From: Anisakis pegreffii | Lineage: Eukaryota > Nematoda > Chromadorea > Rhabditida > Anisakidae | Assembly: GCA_035041965.1 (NCBI GenBank) | Contig: JAPYMA010000337.1 | Location: forward strand, 142,465 to 206,464 | Length of the DNA: 64,000 nt | Direction: 5' to 3' | In this document: positions 61,516 through 64,000 of the stretch, one piece after another | Layout of the letters: the number at the start of each line of letters is the position of its first letter | Numbering within the stretch: the stretch's first letter is position 1 | Notes under the pieces: generated by a model | Told to the model about the DNA's origin: nothing | What the model saw: only the letters and a program-made list of their open reading frames with translations | The model's database searches: none | Position numbers and translations under genes: made by a program

Positions 61516-64000
61516 TTCAAAATGAGTGACGAGCTCAAGTAGCGAACAACAGAAACGAGTAATGTATTTGGTTGGATGATTGCTACGAAGTGATAACTTC
61601 AGATGAATGGCAGTAGTCGATTGCTTTACAAGAAGGAATGGATAGATTCTGTAAAGACGAACGAATGCTCGTTTGAGTTGAATCACTTTTCGAGTGCCTT
61701 TTATGGAGCAATTCCGAGTGATTCGTCCAATAACAAATCATCGTCATCATCAAATCAAAATTCTTTCATTTTTTTTAGTTTTGTTTCTATTTTTGGGGCG
61801 TGGTATGAACACCATTAATGTATTCGATTATGCACATACATTCATTCTTCAATTATTTTAATTCAACCCAATCTCTTTCAATCATTATATCGTTATCTAC
61901 CTGTCTTTTTTCAGATTCACCGATCTCTATTTTACCTTATAATTATCATTACACCGCCCATCACAAATGAACCATTCACCTACAATTACAAACAATTTTT
62001 CATTGAAAATTCTTCTCATTCCAAACAAAGTTGAAATTGTAGAATTAAAGTAGAAAGATCAGCAAAACGTTAAAGTTACATCGAGCAGGTCAAGACCTAA
62101 TTTTAGACATGAGCCGGCTCTATGCTGTCTGAGAGTGTAATTTGAAATTGAACCCAAAACAATAGTGATTCTGCGCAAATATGAAAAGATGGGTAAATCA
62201 GAAACGATCATCTGTTTCAGGTGTGGAATATATGAGATATTCTATGGCGAGCATTTTGGGCTTATGCCCTTCAAGCTCACAGCCTGTTTACATAGCTACT
62301 CTGTTTAGGCGTGTTCAGACGTTCATCAACCTAAGATGTCTTTGATTTTCAATTTTGTGATTTTTGTGGTATTGCTAGATGATTCATTGCTGGCCAAAAT
62401 CTATTGGAAACATGTACACTTCATACATCCATGCTTGTTTTGGCATCTTACTCAACTTCTCGTATTCGATTTCCATCAAAAACTAGTACATTCATCATTT
62501 TAAGTGATGAAATTCATGTTTCTAACAAACTTATCAATCTTCATTCAATAATGGTTGCTTTATGTGATTCATTTTGCCGAAAATATGCATGTGAGCTTAA
62601 AGGAACCCTGTACGAACAACGATGATTGAAAACTGGGTTATTCGAGGTAGGTTCAGAATTAATTCAGTCATTCACTGACTCGTCACATTTCGTTTCCCAC
62701 TTATCCGAATAATAATCATCTTGCTTCGTTCGCTGGTTCCCGTTAACTTTTCTTACAATCTTAACAAACTTTACAGCGAAAAGAAAAACATTCAGTGATC
62801 CTTTAGAGATACACTGGATTAGCATTTTCGGATAACAAAATAGTCACTATGTTTGCAAGTAGAGTTAGATTAATTGATATTCAAGTTTGCGATGTTGTCA
62901 CTTGAAATTTTGATTGATTGATGTACTCAGTGATCCTTTCAGAAACACTCGTAATCAGATATATTCACGAAACGTTCAAACTGAACCGATCAAAATTCAG
63001 TCATTTAAGAAAAACACATTTATCAATATTTCATCTTAAATTCAGTCATTGACGTTGACTGTTGAACACTCAAAAGACAGAAATTATTCTAAAAATAGCA
63101 CTTCATTTGATTCGACTTCATTTAATGACGTTATTGATGCGATTCTTTCACGAAACGTCGAACAATCGATCATCTTTTCGAAATTAAAAACATATTTATC
63201 TCTGTCCCTTTCATGATGTTTTAGAGCCACTTGTTCGAATATAATTCGACTATTGTTTGTTCGTTTTTGTCGTGCTCAAACTTCATATTAACCACTTCAG
63301 TATGCATACACTAAATAATTTACGTACATGTGTAATATTTTGGTTTCGTTTTGTAACAGCAAATCTACTCTGAAATCCCTTGGTGACAATTATGATTCTG
63401 CGTTCTGAAACTACGTCACTAACAAACAGTTCGACTATTCTTCAAGTGATTTCAAACAGATGACGATCATGCAATCAGCGGGAAAAACACTCACTGAGCA
63501 GTTTGAGGAGAAGTTCACTTGAAGGGCATTGAAACAGCGAACATGTTCTACTTTTTGCGATTGACCTATCGCTGACACGGGAAAACTTGAACGTTTTTTT
63601 GTAAGTTGCAGACATCAAATGTATGGTACCTAATAATTTCAAAAAATTTTTTAAAGCAGTTCATTTGGTTTATATTCATTACTAATATAATGTTTCCACT
63701 ATTTCACTGCATCATTCTAGCAACATATGAAAAATAAGAAGTTAAATGTTTATTGCTATTGTCATATGATTGGTGCTTAGAATTAAATGTGTTAAGAAGA
63801 AAGATTACAATAAAAAGTGGTAATGAACTGATAATATTCGTGATAATTGATGACTGTTTATTAAAGAATGGTCTGTTTAAAAATATATCTGGTTGATCTA
63901 TTTGCAGTGAACTGATGGGTTCATGTGTTGATATGGTTGTTTTTTGAACCTTTGTCCACATGATTTTTTGATGCATGTATGATACTCAATTGATTGCATT
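61516..64000. other. EF-hand C upstream region and intergenic sequence
   Basis: Presumed promoter of gene C, followed by AT-rich sequence without recognised genes. Short unrecognised ORFs only (72-90 codons). No EF-hand-like or splice-supported exon was seen to the window end. Confidence 0.45.

Overview
This window is AT-rich, intron-dense eukaryotic DNA from a nematode, most likely a chromadorean. The evidence is a cuticlin of the CUT-1 type (a nematode cuticle protein family), a patched-related (PTR) protein of the kind expanded in nematodes, many short introns, and a consensus-like AG a few bases upstream of the RPL13 start that would suit spliced-leader trans-splicing. I could not name the species. 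Exon structures were built by hand from six-frame reading and splice sites. Except for one WDR12 junction, every join keeps the reading frame and every total length is a multiple of three.

Layout. 1-10.5 kb: no gene I can support; a 19-bp tandem repeat, a (TA)33 tract and weak small ORFs. 10.6-20.4 kb, minus strand: CIR1 (RBPJ corepressor and spliceosome-associated protein, 396 aa), WDR12/Ytm1 (60S ribosome assembly) and RPL13 (60S ribosomal protein eL13, 212 aa). 20.4-24.7 kb: a repeat-rich gap with a GC-rich 27-bp minisatellite and a truncated hAT-like element. 24.7-30.6 kb, minus: a complete 14-exon PTR protein (943 aa). 33.5-42.0 kb, minus: COG3 (Golgi tether subunit, 838 aa), preceded upstream by SSR1/TRAP-alpha (ER translocon, 272 aa). 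42.8-44.0 kb: an intact non-autonomous hAT-like transposon with a perfect 8-bp target-site duplication. 45.2-46.5 kb, plus: cuticlin (373 aa). 48.3-61.5 kb: three paralogous secreted four-EF-hand proteins (A plus, B plus, C minus) with identical internal exon lengths and phases.

How they fit together. The left and centre hold housekeeping genes for ribosome biogenesis, RNA/transcription and the secretory pathway (SSR1 at the ER, COG3 at the Golgi). The right third holds extracellular products (cuticlin and secreted calcium-binding proteins). The most interesting items are the EF-hand cluster with divergent tails, the hAT-like family (one intact and one inverted, truncated copy), unusual splice-site usage (T at donor +3 in 29 of 65 introns, AAG or GAG acceptors in 14), and the COG3-SSR1 pairing, which I recall also being close neighbours in C. 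elegans.
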